Source: Gracilibacillus suaedae (lineage in GTDB: Bacteria; Bacillota; Bacilli; Bacillales; Amphibacillaceae). From it: a DNA stretch of 64,000 bases. The stretch covers positions 62,001 through 126,000 of the forward strand of contig NZ_JAGFVL010000035.1 in assembly GCF_017599345.1 (NCBI RefSeq), written 5' to 3'. Position numbers and translations under genes: made by a program. The notes under the pieces were generated by a model that saw only the letters and a program-made list of their open reading frames with translations, ran no database searches and had not been told where the DNA came from. Shown one piece after another: positions 25,174 through 34,546 of this stretch. How positions within the stretch are numbered: position 1 is the first letter of the stretch; the number at the start of each line of letters is the position of its first letter.

Positions 25174-26478
25174 TTAATCAAAGAAATATTTGAAGAAGTT
25201 TGCTAGTTTAGGTTCTTTCTTTTCTTTCACATTTTGTTTATTTGTTGTTTTCTTTGTTCGTTTTGGTTTTGGCTTAGGTTTTTCCATATCTACCTGATGT
25301 GCTTGCTCTCGTTGTTCAGTTACTGCATCTGAAAACTCTTTCCCTTGTATTTTCGCATTCTTGTACGCAAATTTCAAGATACCAATGCCTGCTGTAAATT
25401 GAGGTTCACGAACCCCAATATAATCAGGAATTGCGATTCGAACATTACTTTGGTAAATATCTTGTGCTAAATCAGCAGCCCCTGGCATACTCATCGTACC
25501 ACCTGTAAGCACTAAACCACCAGGAATTTCATCATATCCCATTTTTTGAATTTCACGCGCGCTATATACTAATATTTCTTCTAATCTAGCTTCGATTATT
25601 TCTGTTAAATCTAGCTGATTATACATTTGCCTTTGATTACTACCAATGATATTCACTTCAAATGTTTCCTCTTCATTAGCATCATTAAAGAAGGCGTGTC
25701 CATGATCGAGTTTAATATCCTCCGCTTCTTCTGATGATGTGCGGAGTCCGATAGATAAGTCCTTCGTAATATTATATCCACCTAATGGTATTACACTAGT
25801 GGCTACCAATCCATCATTTTCAAAAACAGAAATAGTTGTGCTTCCTCCACCTATATCAAGTAATGCAACTCCTAAATTTTTCTCGTCTTGAGATAAAGCC
25901 ACTTCCCCTGTTGCTAATGGTTGCAAGCAAATATCCATAATACTTAAACCAGCTTTTTCAACGCATTTCAATATATTATGTAACATCGTCTTCGAACATG
26001 TAATAATCGTACCTTCCATTTCTAATCGAACCCCAATCATTCCTCTGGGATCTCGAATCTCATCTAATCCGTCGACGATAAATTGCTTAGGTATTACATC
26101 AACAATTTCCCTTTCAGGTGGTATGGACATAACCTGTGCTGCGTCCAATACACGATGAATATCCTCTTCTGATATTTCCTTATCATCACTAGATACTGCA
26201 ACTACTCCATGACATGGTTGTAATTGTACGTGATTACCATTAATTCCAACTATAACTTGATCAATATGTATATCTACCATGCGTTCAGCTTGTTCAACTG
26301 CTGTTCGGATTGAATGAACAGTCTCGTCTATATCAACGATTGCTCCTTTTTTCATACCTAGAGACTTAGCGGTACCAACTCCAATCACATTTAAAGAATC
26401 ACCAAGAATTTCTCCGATGATAACCTTTATTTTTGATGTACCTATATCCAAGCTGACTAGAATTTCACCGTTATCCAT
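25174..26478 (-). CDS. ftsA: Cell division protein FtsA
   Basis: Actin-like ATPase that tethers FtsZ to the membrane. The 434-residue protein has the ASKHA phosphate-1 motif LVSLDIGTSKIK at the N terminus, LLDIGGGSTTISV near 209 and GGLVLTGG near 320. A basic linker leads to a C-terminal amphipathic membrane-targeting helix (LANFFKYFFD). AGGAGGTG precedes the ATG. It forms a unit with ftsZ. Confidence 0.97.
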   Translation of the reverse strand: MDNGEILVSLDIGTSKIKVIIGEILGDSLNVIGVGTAKSLGMKKGAIVDIDETVHSIRTAVEQAERMVDIHIDQVIVGINGNHVQLQPCHGVVAVSSDDKEISEEDIHRVLDAAQVMSIPPEREIVDVIPKQFIVDGLDEIRDPRGMIGVRLEMEGTIITCSKTMLHNILKCVEKAGLSIMDICLQPLATGEVALSQDEKNLGVALLDIGGGSTTISVFENDGLVATSVIPLGGYNITKDLSIGLRTSSEEAEDIKLDHGHAFFNDANEEETFEVNIIGSNQRQMYNQLDLTEIIEARLEEILVYSAREIQKMGYDEIPGGLVLTGGTMSMPGAADLAQDIYQSNVRIAIPDYIGVREPQFTAGIGILKFAYKNAKIQGKEFSDAVTEQREQAHQVDMEKPKPKPKRTKKTTNKQNVKEKKEPKLANFFKYFFD

Positions 26479-26615
26479 AAGGCACCTCCTATTTCAATGC
26501 ATTAAACTACGACTCATTGCATATAAGTATAATAAACTGTATTAAACACTATTATAATAAAAAAAACAATATTTTTACATGAATATATGTAAATTTACCG
26601 GAAAAATCTTAAATA

Positions 26616-26984
26616 TTATGATTTAGTATCTTTTTTTACTTCTCTATACAACTCATATTTTTCTATTAAGAGCCTTCTTATCATCGCTAAATTCTGGAAT
26701 AATCTCACTCCAAATGCGAAAATTGCTGCTAAATATAAGTCAATGCCTAGCTGAACCCCGATAAAGGCCAAAAAAGCAGCTAATAATACATTGAAGAAAA
26801 AACCAGAAATAAATACTTTTTGGTCAAATTTCGCCTCAAGTTGGGCCCTGATACCACCAAATAGCGTATCTAAAGCTGCCAACACTGCAATAGATAGATA
26901 ATTGGTATAGGCATCTGGTATGCTCATATTTGTCATAAAACCTAATAATAAACCAATTATTAAAAAGAGTGCCGGTAACCACAT
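26616..26984 (-). CDS. sbp: Small basic protein Sbp (DUF1290)
   Basis: 122-residue integral membrane protein with three or four hydrophobic segments and the family motif SIAVLAALDTLFGGIRAQLE. Its place between ylxX and ftsA is fixed in Bacilli; the function is unknown. The start overlaps the ylxX stop by one base. Confidence 0.9.
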   Translation of the reverse strand: MWLPALFLIIGLLLGFMTNMSIPDAYTNYLSIAVLAALDTLFGGIRAQLEAKFDQKVFISGFFFNVLLAAFLAFIGVQLGIDLYLAAIFAFGVRLFQNLAMIRRLLIEKYELYREVKKDTKS

Positions 26985-27709
26985 TAACTTTCACCTTCTT
27001 CTGGGACATCAACAATATCTACATCTTGTAAGTCAATTTGCTCATCATACTCTGGAAGTACAATATCACTTTGTTCAGATAGATTCATTGTAACATTTTC
27101 TAACGCAAAGTAGTCACCTATTTCACTAACTTCTAGATGGTTTATTATTTCTTCCGAATCATTTGTAAGAACATGTATTTTAGTTGGTAATTCTCCAATT
27201 GAACTATTGTTGACATATATGTTGTCATTCACATCTCTTATCGGTGTTATATTGATGACTCGTTGACTTTCAATAGCCATTTCTGTGGCGCCAGCTGCAT
27301 TTAATTCGTTAATTAATAGTTGAAGTAACTCGGCATTTATTTCAGGATATTCCTGATAATCTTCTTCTAAAAACATTGGTTCTAATGTAACGGTTATGCC
27401 TTGTCCACTTTTCTCTGTTAATCCTGCTTGTTCTCGTAATTCATTGATCGAATTTTTTAATGATTCAATTTGCTGGTGTTCTGTTTGTTCTTGATACTCT
27501 TGAAGTGTTTGTTCAGCTTCTGCAATCTCCATGTATAGATTTTGCTGAATCTTCTGTTCTTCCAGCAGTGCTGTTCTAATCTCCCAAGTATCTCTTGTAT
27601 CTCGATCAATAGTTTGGTGATTGGTATTAAATAATATCGCAATCATTAAGCCGACCAATAAACAAACTATTCCAATCGCAACGTTCTGTTTATTAAAAAC
27701 ATTTTTCAT
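26984..27709 (-). CDS. ylxX: DUF881 membrane-anchored protein YlxX
   Basis: 241 residues: an N-terminal membrane anchor (about 10-28), a coiled-coil stretch (about 45-95) and a DUF881 domain with GQGITVTLEP and LINELNAAGATEMAIESQRV. The tail is acidic. It is paralogous to the neighbouring ylxW. The function is unknown; position in the division cluster suggests a cell-envelope role. Confidence 0.88.
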   Translation of the reverse strand: MKNVFNKQNVAIGIVCLLVGLMIAILFNTNHQTIDRDTRDTWEIRTALLEEQKIQQNLYMEIAEAEQTLQEYQEQTEHQQIESLKNSINELREQAGLTEKSGQGITVTLEPMFLEEDYQEYPEINAELLQLLINELNAAGATEMAIESQRVINITPIRDVNDNIYVNNSSIGELPTKIHVLTNDSEEIINHLEVSEIGDYFALENVTMNLSEQSDIVLPEYDEQIDLQDVDIVDVPEEGES

Positions 27710-27713
27710 ACCG

Positions 27714-28400
27714 TCACATATCCTTTGCGTACATTTCTATATTAGATTTTTTCTCGATTGTCACTTCGATGTTATCTTGAACAAGCTGATCGATAACCCC
27801 ATTTCTAAGGTTTAGACTGACATCAAGGACTTCTTGCTCACCAATTGCAGAAATCACAAATGGTGCAGGATATGATTTTCCGTCAATAGATATAACAGGC
27901 CCAATACAAGATATGTAACTATTACGATATATTCGCTGTCCATTTATTGCTATTGCTTTTGCACCAGCACTAAATAATTCGTTTACTGTTTGATGAATGT
28001 GCCGGTCATGAACAATATGTTGATTCGCATGGTCTTCTGCTGGAATAAAGCTAGCATCTTTTAGTGTTACCATAATTCCCTCACCACTAATTGACATTTC
28101 ACCAGTTAATTTTTGCAAATTAGATTTGGTAGCTACTAAATCTTTTAATACATCAACTTCCTCACCAATTTCCTGTTCTATTGCTTGTACTTCTTGACGA
28201 ATTTGTGTTAATTCAGATCTTAACTGTTTATTTTTTTCTTCCATATCGATTAATTGTTTTCGATAATAAAAATCTCGTTCCCATTCCTGATTATTGACTT
28301 TTGCGATTTCAGCAGTTGATTTAGTTTGTTGATAACTAAAAGTTAACAAGAAACCCGATACGAGAAAGACCAATGCAAAAACTAATTGTCTACTCTTCAT
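27714..28400 (-). CDS. ylxW: DUF881 membrane-anchored protein YlxW
   Basis: 228 residues with the same plan as YlxX: membrane anchor near the N terminus, coiled coil (about 35-85), DUF881 domain with GEGIMVTLKDAS and VNELFSAGAKAIAINGQRIY. The start overlaps the divIB stop. No function is established. Confidence 0.88.
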   Translation of the reverse strand: MKSRQLVFALVFLVSGFLLTFSYQQTKSTAEIAKVNNQEWERDFYYRKQLIDMEEKNKQLRSELTQIRQEVQAIEQEIGEEVDVLKDLVATKSNLQKLTGEMSISGEGIMVTLKDASFIPAEDHANQHIVHDRHIHQTVNELFSAGAKAIAINGQRIYRNSYISCIGPVISIDGKSYPAPFVISAIGEQEVLDVSLNLRNGVIDQLVQDNIEVTIEKKSNIEMYAKDM

Positions 28401-29181
28401 TTTCCTCTTCTATCTCCTCCTCTTCCTTATCTACATCATAAGGAGTAAATACCGCTCCACTTTCGTCAATTTTAATGATACCTGCCTCACTCTGATCCAA
28501 CTGACTTACGATAGAAGGATAGCTGTCCAGGTTTCCAGATAAATTCCGAATCGAGGCCTCTACTTCCTGACCATCTGTCATATATAGTTGAATCTTATAT
28601 GGATTGGAATCCGATGGAATCCAATTTACTTCAGAGATTAATGCAGCAACATATGTAGAAAGATTGGCTAATTCTTCCGCTGTTTCTTGCAAATAATGAT
28701 TATCGTTAAATCCTTTTAAAATGGGAGCTTCTCCATTTATATCGGAAGAATTAACCTCTTCTAACAGATCACCATTTTCTAAAAGTGGCTGTATTTTTCC
28801 GTTCAATTCAACATATGCTACATGTCTTAACTCAGTTATATCCATAATGATCGTGTTCGGAAATGATTTCGAAACATCAGCTTCTTTAATTTGAGGGTGG
28901 GAAACGATATTTTCTTCTAACTCTTTCGTTTGTACTCCCCAAAAATTTGCATTTTCTTCTATTTCACTTTGGTTTATTATTTCTTCTTTTTCCAGCCATT
29001 GCAAACCATTTACTGATATATTTTTCACATAACTCATGGGTGATTGCAAATAAATCACAATAAAAATTAATACAAAAAAGATGAGCAAATAAAAAATCAG
29101 TTTTCTGTTTGCTTTTTTTCGACGCTCTTGTTTCAATTTTGGAATTCGATCTTCTATCGAAACGACCCTTTTTTGTACCAT
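28390..29181 (-). CDS. divIB: Cell division protein DivIB (FtsQ family)
   Basis: Bitopic divisome protein partnering FtsL and DivIC. The start at 29181 was chosen over an upstream in-frame ATG (29211) because AAAGGAAG precedes it and the earlier ATG has no site. The 263-residue protein has a cytoplasmic part with VSIEDRIPKLKQERR, one membrane segment (about 30-48), a POTRA domain starting VKNISVNGLQWL and an acidic tail. murG and murB, normally upstream, are absent. Confidence 0.93.
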   Translation of the reverse strand: MVQKRVVSIEDRIPKLKQERRKKANRKLIFYLLIFFVLIFIVIYLQSPMSYVKNISVNGLQWLEKEEIINQSEIEENANFWGVQTKELEENIVSHPQIKEADVSKSFPNTIIMDITELRHVAYVELNGKIQPLLENGDLLEEVNSSDINGEAPILKGFNDNHYLQETAEELANLSTYVAALISEVNWIPSDSNPYKIQLYMTDGQEVEASIRNLSGNLDSYPSIVSQLDQSEAGIIKIDESGAVFTPYDVDKEEEEIEEENEE

Positions 29182-29290
29182 ATTTTTTATACTTCCTTTT
29201 CTATAATCCATTCACTAAATTTTGTATGCATGTCTCATTTCGATTATATCATAGTCATTACTTTCTAGGTATCATCCAAATCTCCCAAGT

Positions 29291-30397
29291 TTATTGCCGA
29301 TATTTACTAATGTTAATTAATATTCCGACAGAACAAAGAGTCAAAGTCAAAGAAGAACCGCCATAGCTTAAGAATGGTAATGTTATTCCAGTGACCGGAA
29401 TTAAACCAATGACAACACTGATATTAATCATGACCTGAATAGCTATCATACCAACAATGCCAACCGCTAATAATCTAGCAAAAAGATCTGGTGCATGGAT
29501 CGCCGTTAATATTCCTCTCCAAATAAATAAAAAGAAAAGTACAATGACAAAACTTGCACCAATAAATCCTAATTCCTCTGCAATAATTGCAAAAATAAAA
29601 TCATTATGCGGTTCCGGTAGGTAAAAATATTTTTGCAGACTGTTTCCGAAACCAACTCCTAATAATCCCCCAGGTCCAATCGCGTACAACGACTGAATGA
29701 TTTGAAAGCCTGTCCCTAAAGGATCTTGCCAAGGATCGAGAAATGCTGTGATCCGATTAATTCTGTATGGAGCAGAGATAATAAGCAGCAGAAAACCAAT
29801 TACACCAAAACCTGCTAAAAATACAAAGTGCATAATCTTGGCACCTGCTACGAAAATTAAAAGAAAGCAGGTTAACAGAAATACCATACCTGTACCTAAA
29901 TCAGGCTGAAGCATAATAATTAGAAAAACGATTACCGAAATCGAAAGTGGTGGGAGAAAACCTTTTTTGAATTCCGTAATTTTATCCTGATGATTGACTA
30001 GAAAACCACTTAAAAACATAATCATCGCAAGCTTAATAAATTCTGCTGGTTGAATACTAAATGCACCTACTCCTATCCAACTTCTTGCACCACCTCTAAC
30101 CATACCGATCCCAGGAATTAAAACAGCTACTAACAGGATTAGAGACCCAATAAAAATCCATTTCCGGTGCCTTATCCATTGAAAATAGGGAATGTTAGAA
30201 ACAACCATCATCGCAATTACACCTACACCAGCAAAAAGTATCTGTCGCTTTAAGAAATAGAAAGAATCATTGAATTTATACTCAGCCCAAATTGAGGAGG
30301 CGCTATAAACCATGACTGTTCCGACCAATAAGATAGCAATGATCACACAAATCAAAAAATAATCCGGCGTATGTTGACTTTTCATCTTCGGTTGCAC
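29291..30397 (-). CDS. spoVE: Sporulation cortex glycosyltransferase of the SEDS family, SpoVE
   Basis: FtsW/RodA-type glycan polymerase needed for spore cortex, partner of SpoVD. 368 residues from a GTG at 30397 that has GGGGG eight bases upstream; an ATG four codons later is the alternative. About ten membrane segments are present, plus VMVYSASSIWAEYK, SWIGVGAFSIQPAEF and LPEPHNDFIFAIIAEELG. The close match to SpoVE rather than FtsW, and a separate ftsW at the right edge, support the assignment. A hairpin overlaps its ribosome site. Confidence 0.9.
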   Translation of the reverse strand: MQPKMKSQHTPDYFLICVIIAILLVGTVMVYSASSIWAEYKFNDSFYFLKRQILFAGVGVIAMMVVSNIPYFQWIRHRKWIFIGSLILLVAVLIPGIGMVRGGARSWIGVGAFSIQPAEFIKLAMIMFLSGFLVNHQDKITEFKKGFLPPLSISVIVFLIIMLQPDLGTGMVFLLTCFLLIFVAGAKIMHFVFLAGFGVIGFLLLIISAPYRINRITAFLDPWQDPLGTGFQIIQSLYAIGPGGLLGVGFGNSLQKYFYLPEPHNDFIFAIIAEELGFIGASFVIVLFFLFIWRGILTAIHAPDLFARLLAVGIVGMIAIQVMINISVVIGLIPVTGITLPFLSYGGSSLTLTLCSVGILINISKYRQ

Positions 30398-30433
30398 GAA
30401 AAAAACCCCCAAATCTATTAATGAATTAGGGGC
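30397..30433 (-). terminator. Terminator-like hairpin between murD and spoVE
   Basis: Minus strand: CCCCTAAT ... ATTTGGGG with a short AT-rich loop, then seven Ts, ending at the spoVE start. It could end murD transcripts. The GGGGG in the second arm is also the best ribosome site for spoVE, so the hairpin may hide it. Confidence 0.55.
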
Positions 30434-30487
30434 TCGTTATATTTTCATACAACATCGTCTGCACTTATTATAATAGACAAGCCCCTA

Positions 30488-31834
30488 TTATAATTTATGC
30501 ACAGATTCCATAAACATGTTGCCTCTTTCTTCAAAGGTTTTATATTGATCCCAGCTTGCACAAGCAGGCGATAATAAGACAACATCCTCTTTATTGGATA
30601 ATTGATATGCTTTTTGAACAGCTTGATTCATCGTGTCTACCAATTCTATATTTTCAATTCCACTAGCCTCTCCGACTTTTCGTAATTTTGGACTTGTTTC
30701 ACCAAACAATACAAGAGCCTTCACGTTGGACATATACGGCTTTAATTCATCAAAATCATTACCGCGGTCAAGACCACCTGCCAGCAATATGATCGATTGA
30801 TTAAATGCTGATAATGCCTTAGTTGTTGCAAGTATATTAGTTGCTTTGGAATCATTATAAAACTTTCGACCGTTAACTTCTTTCACAAATTGCAGACGAT
30901 GTGTTACACCTGTAAATGTTGTAAGGACAGTTTCAATCACTTGATTTGAAATACCTTCGAGTTTCGCAACCGAAACAGCAGCTAAAATATTCTCAAGGTT
31001 ATGTTCTCCTACTAACACTATAGAAGCTAAATCAATTACTTTCTCTCCACGGAAATATATTGCTTCTTCATCACAGTATGTACCGTACGTTATTCCAGCT
31101 TTACGGCTAAATGGAACAAGGTTAGCATCAGCACGCTTAATTAAATTTACAATACGTTGATCATCAGCATTATAAACTAAATAATCATGTTCTGTTTGAT
31201 TTTTAAAGATATTAGCTTTTGCATTTTGATAATGTTCCAAAGTATGATGATAATCTAAATGTGCTTCAAAAAGATTAAGGAGTACGGCAATTTTAGGTTT
31301 AAATGTATCTATTCCTAATAATTGAAAGGAAGATAATTCAGCAATCATCGTTTGTTTATCATCCATTTGCTCAGCAACTTCTGATGCAACATGACCAATA
31401 TTCCCTGCTAAGCTAACGGGTGCATCTGCTTTTTTAAACATTTCAAAGATTAAAGTTGTTGTCGTCGTTTTCCCATTTGAACCAGTGATACCAACGATTT
31501 GATTAATACCGAAGTACGGTATTAATTCTATTTCTGTTAAAACAGGAATTTGTTGCTTAATAGCACTATCTATTAAAATATTTTCATAGGGAATACCCGG
31601 ATTTTTAATAATTGCATCGACATCTTCAATCAATGACAAAGGGTGTTCACCAACAACTACAGAAACACCTTGACATCGGAGAGTTTGTACATTTTCATCG
31701 TCTTCCGGAGCTTTCAAATCATTGGCAACTACCTCTATACCATTTCTATTTAACAATCTCGCAACAGCTGTTCCACTTTTAGCAAGACCTAACACAAGTA
31801 CTTTAGCAAAAGGGAAATTCTTTAATTTTCTCAT
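30488..31834 (-). CDS. murD: UDP-N-acetylmuramoyl-L-alanine--D-glutamate ligase
   Basis: Cytoplasmic Mur ligase adding D-glutamate to UDP-MurNAc-L-Ala. The 448 residues include the N-terminal Rossmann motif [14 protein letters not shown], the ATP loop [14 protein letters not shown] near 120, [10 protein letters not shown], and YNDSKATN near 325 in the C-terminal domain. The start overlaps the mraY stop (ATGA). Confidence 0.97.
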   Translation of the reverse strand: MRKLKNFPFAKVLVLGLAKSGTAVARLLNRNGIEVVANDLKAPEDDENVQTLRCQGVSVVVGEHPLSLIEDVDAIIKNPGIPYENILIDSAIKQQIPVLTEIELIPYFGINQIVGITGSNGKTTTTTLIFEMFKKADAPVSLAGNIGHVASEVAEQMDDKQTMIAELSSFQLLGIDTFKPKIAVLLNLFEAHLDYHHTLEHYQNAKANIFKNQTEHDYLVYNADDQRIVNLIKRADANLVPFSRKAGITYGTYCDEEAIYFRGEKVIDLASIVLVGEHNLENILAAVSVAKLEGISNQVIETVLTTFTGVTHRLQFVKEVNGRKFYNDSKATNILATTKALSAFNQSIILLAGGLDRGNDFDELKPYMSNVKALVLFGETSPKLRKVGEASGIENIELVDTMNQAVQKAYQLSNKEDVVLLSPACASWDQYKTFEERGNMFMESVHKL

Positions 31835-32817
31835 GATGACAACACCTCAATATAAATACCTAAAATTGCAAATAATATACCGATTGCCCAAAACGTGGTC
31901 ACTACTCGCCATTCAGACCAACCTTTTAACTCATAGTGGTGGTGCAGTGGGCTCATTAAAAAGATTCTTTTTCCTCTTGTTTTAAAAGAAATAACCTGAA
32001 TAATAACGGACAATGTCTCTAAAACAAAAACACCGCCAATGATAACTAATAAAATTTCCAACTTTAAAAGAATAGCAATAGCGGCAATAGCACCACCTAA
32101 TGCCAAGGATCCAGTATCTCCCATAAATACTTTGGCAGGATGTGCATTAAATACTAAGAATCCCAATAATGCACCTACAACAGATAAACTAAATAATGTT
32201 ACACTCAAATTTGGGATACCATACCAAGCCAATATAGCAAATGCACCAAACGCAATAGCAGCTGTTCCAGCCAATAGCCCATCTAGTCCATCAGTCAGAT
32301 TGACGGCATTCGAAGCACCAACTAACATTACTACAATAAAAATAGGATATAACCAGCCTAAGTCAAATGAGATGTTGGTACCTGGTACAGCAATACTTGT
32401 TGAAAAATCTTGTTGCAGTAATACTACATAAAAGATAATGGCAATTACGATTTGTCCTAATAACTTTTGCTTAGAGGTTAGTCCTAAGTTTCGTTTTAAT
32501 ACCACTTTAATAAAATCATCAAGGAAACCTAATAAGCCAAACCCTACCAAAACTAAAAGTAACAACAAGACTTCATAGCCCAAAACACCATTGTTAACAC
32601 GGCTAACGACAATGATACTTGTTATCGAAATACTTAGTATAATCATAACCCCACCCATGGTTGGCGTGCCTGATTTTTTTTGGTGTGACTGAGGTCCTTC
32701 TTCTCTAATACTTTGTCCAAATTTTAACCTTTTAAGAAAAGGAATTAAAATCGGGGATAGTAGGACAGTAATTAAAAAGGCGATCGCTACTGTAATTAAA
32801 AACGTATATTCATTCAT
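31831..32817 (-). CDS. mraY: Phospho-N-acetylmuramoyl-pentapeptide transferase
   Basis: Membrane enzyme that makes lipid I. The start at 32817 follows GGAGAG and gives 328 residues beginning MNEYTFL. About ten membrane segments are present, with [18 protein letters not shown] (the catalytic Asp pair region), [15 protein letters not shown] and the histidine-rich [12 protein letters not shown]. It is between murE and murD as in other Bacilli. Confidence 0.97.
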   Translation of the reverse strand: MNEYTFLITVAIAFLITVLLSPILIPFLKRLKFGQSIREEGPQSHQKKSGTPTMGGVMIILSISITSIIVVSRVNNGVLGYEVLLLLLVLVGFGLLGFLDDFIKVVLKRNLGLTSKQKLLGQIVIAIIFYVVLLQQDFSTSIAVPGTNISFDLGWLYPIFIVVMLVGASNAVNLTDGLDGLLAGTAAIAFGAFAILAWYGIPNLSVTLFSLSVVGALLGFLVFNAHPAKVFMGDTGSLALGGAIAAIAILLKLEILLVIIGGVFVLETLSVIIQVISFKTRGKRIFLMSPLHHHYELKGWSEWRVVTTFWAIGILFAILGIYIEVLSS

Positions 32818-32863
32818 CCATGTTCTCTCCAATCTTCTATCCGGGTGTTACGAGTTTAACTTG

Positions 32864-34321
32864 TTAATTCAAATACTTGATTGCTACTTGTTCATCGTCA
32901 AATTCTAAGACTTTATCTCCAACAATTTGATATGTTTCATGTCCTTTACCAGCTATTAAGACAACATCTTTGTCATTTGCCTGTTCAATTGCTTGTTTAA
33001 TCGCTTCTTCACGATCTAATACTGTTTGATAATTGCTATACTTCAGACCTTTCACCATATCATCAATAATTGCTTGAGGGGATTCTGAACGCGGATTATC
33101 AGATGTAAAGATTGCTTGATCTGCATATCGGCAAGAAACTTCTGCCATCAATGGTCTTTTACGACGATCGCGATCTCCACCGCAACCAATTACTACAAGT
33201 ATATCTCCCGCACAAAATCGCTTGATGGTTGACAAGACATTTTCCAAAGAGTCTGGTGTGTGTGCATAATCAATAATAACACCAAAGTCTTGATTATGTT
33301 CCACTGGTTGGAAACGTCCTTTAACTCCTGAAGTATGGTTTAACACATGTTGTATTTTTTCTAATTCAATACCCGATACATAGGCCGCAGTTGCCGCTGC
33401 TAATAGGTTATAAACACTAAACATTCCCATTAGTTTACTCTTGATTGGAACATTTCCTTTTGGTGTTTTCATTATAAATGAAACACCATTAGCCATCAAT
33501 TCTACATTGATAGCTTGGAAAGACGCTTTTTGTTGTATACCATAGGTTAATACTGGTTGAGCTGTTACTCTTTTTAAGAAGTCAGCATGTTCATCATCTT
33601 GATTAATAACCGCATATTTTGGTCTTTCATGTTTCAACGAATTACCTAACTGAGAAAATAATAAACTTTTGGCGTATAAGTAGTTTTCCATTGTTAGATG
33701 ATAATCAAGGTGATCTTGACTTAAATTAGTAAATACAGCGATATCGAAATCTACTCCATGAACTCTACCCAAATCCAGTGCGTGGGAAGATACTTCCATC
33801 GTTGCCACATCTATTCCCTTTTCGACCATTTGATGTAAGTTTTTTTGCAAAAATAAAGCATCAGGTGTTGTGTTTTTTACTGGATGCCTTTCTCCATCAA
33901 TCATCATTTGAATCGTTCCAATTAATGCTGTCTTTTGGTTAGCATAATGGTGAATTTCATCGATAATATGTGTGACCGAGGTTTTTCCATTTGTACCAGT
34001 AACACCAATAACTTTTAACTTATTGGAAGAATGGTCATAAAAAATGTTAGCTAAATGAGCTAAAGCCCTGGATGTATCTGGTACGATAACTACAGGTACA
34101 GATACATCGAGATTTTTTTCCGCTACAATAACAGTTGCACCATTATCTACCGCAGCTTCCGCAAATTGATGACCATCTACGGTATACCCTTCGATACATA
34201 CGAATAAAGAATCTTTCTCTAAAAGTCTGTGATCCATTTCTATATGTTCTATATTAATCATATCAAGGTCCTGTTGACATTGATAATCTGGTAAATTTTT
34301 TATTAAATCTTTAGCATTCAT
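32864..34321 (-). CDS. murE: UDP-MurNAc-L-Ala-D-Glu:meso-diaminopimelate ligase
   Basis: Adds the third stem-peptide residue. The start at 34321 follows AAAAAGGTGA and gives 485 residues; the longer open frame upstream runs into an R3 repeat and is rejected. The ATP loop is GVTGTNGKTSVTH near 112. The substrate motif DNPR (in FTSDNPRSESP) is the one that selects meso-diaminopimelate instead of lysine, so the wall should be A1-gamma or another DAP type. Confidence 0.96.
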   Translation of the reverse strand: MNAKDLIKNLPDYQCQQDLDMINIEHIEMDHRLLEKDSLFVCIEGYTVDGHQFAEAAVDNGATVIVAEKNLDVSVPVVIVPDTSRALAHLANIFYDHSSNKLKVIGVTGTNGKTSVTHIIDEIHHYANQKTALIGTIQMMIDGERHPVKNTTPDALFLQKNLHQMVEKGIDVATMEVSSHALDLGRVHGVDFDIAVFTNLSQDHLDYHLTMENYLYAKSLLFSQLGNSLKHERPKYAVINQDDEHADFLKRVTAQPVLTYGIQQKASFQAINVELMANGVSFIMKTPKGNVPIKSKLMGMFSVYNLLAAATAAYVSGIELEKIQHVLNHTSGVKGRFQPVEHNQDFGVIIDYAHTPDSLENVLSTIKRFCAGDILVVIGCGGDRDRRKRPLMAEVSCRYADQAIFTSDNPRSESPQAIIDDMVKGLKYSNYQTVLDREEAIKQAIEQANDKDVVLIAGKGHETYQIVGDKVLEFDDEQVAIKYLN

Positions 34322-34352
34322 ATTAGTCACCTTTTTCTTTTGGATTACTGTT

Positions 34353-34494
34353 GATAAAGTGAGACTATGATCAATAGGGGCTTGATCAATAGCGAAACTT
34401 ATCAAGGTGTTAGCGTTTATTAACCTTCACTTAGCTTCTCCATGTTTATTGATGTATAAAGTGGGGTGTTACAGACAATTAGTTACGTGATAAA
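34353..34494 (+). repeat. R3 dispersed repeat, copy 1
   Basis: About 140 bp in the spoVD-murE gap. Starts GATAAAGTGAGACTATGATC, includes AGCGAAACTTATCAAGGTGT and TTAACCTTCACTTAGCTTCT, and ends GTTACAGACAATTAG then ACGTGATAAA. It matches copies at 45004-45155, 48890-49043 and 51121-51275. Confidence 0.75.
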
Positions 34495-34546
34495 CAACTA
34501 TATTATTATACCAAAGACTTTTGAACTTTACGATAAATATTTATAA

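Noticed and set aside
34322-34405. Extended N terminus of murE
   Set aside because: The extra codons are read from the R3 repeat; the ATG at 34321 has a good site and fits the family.
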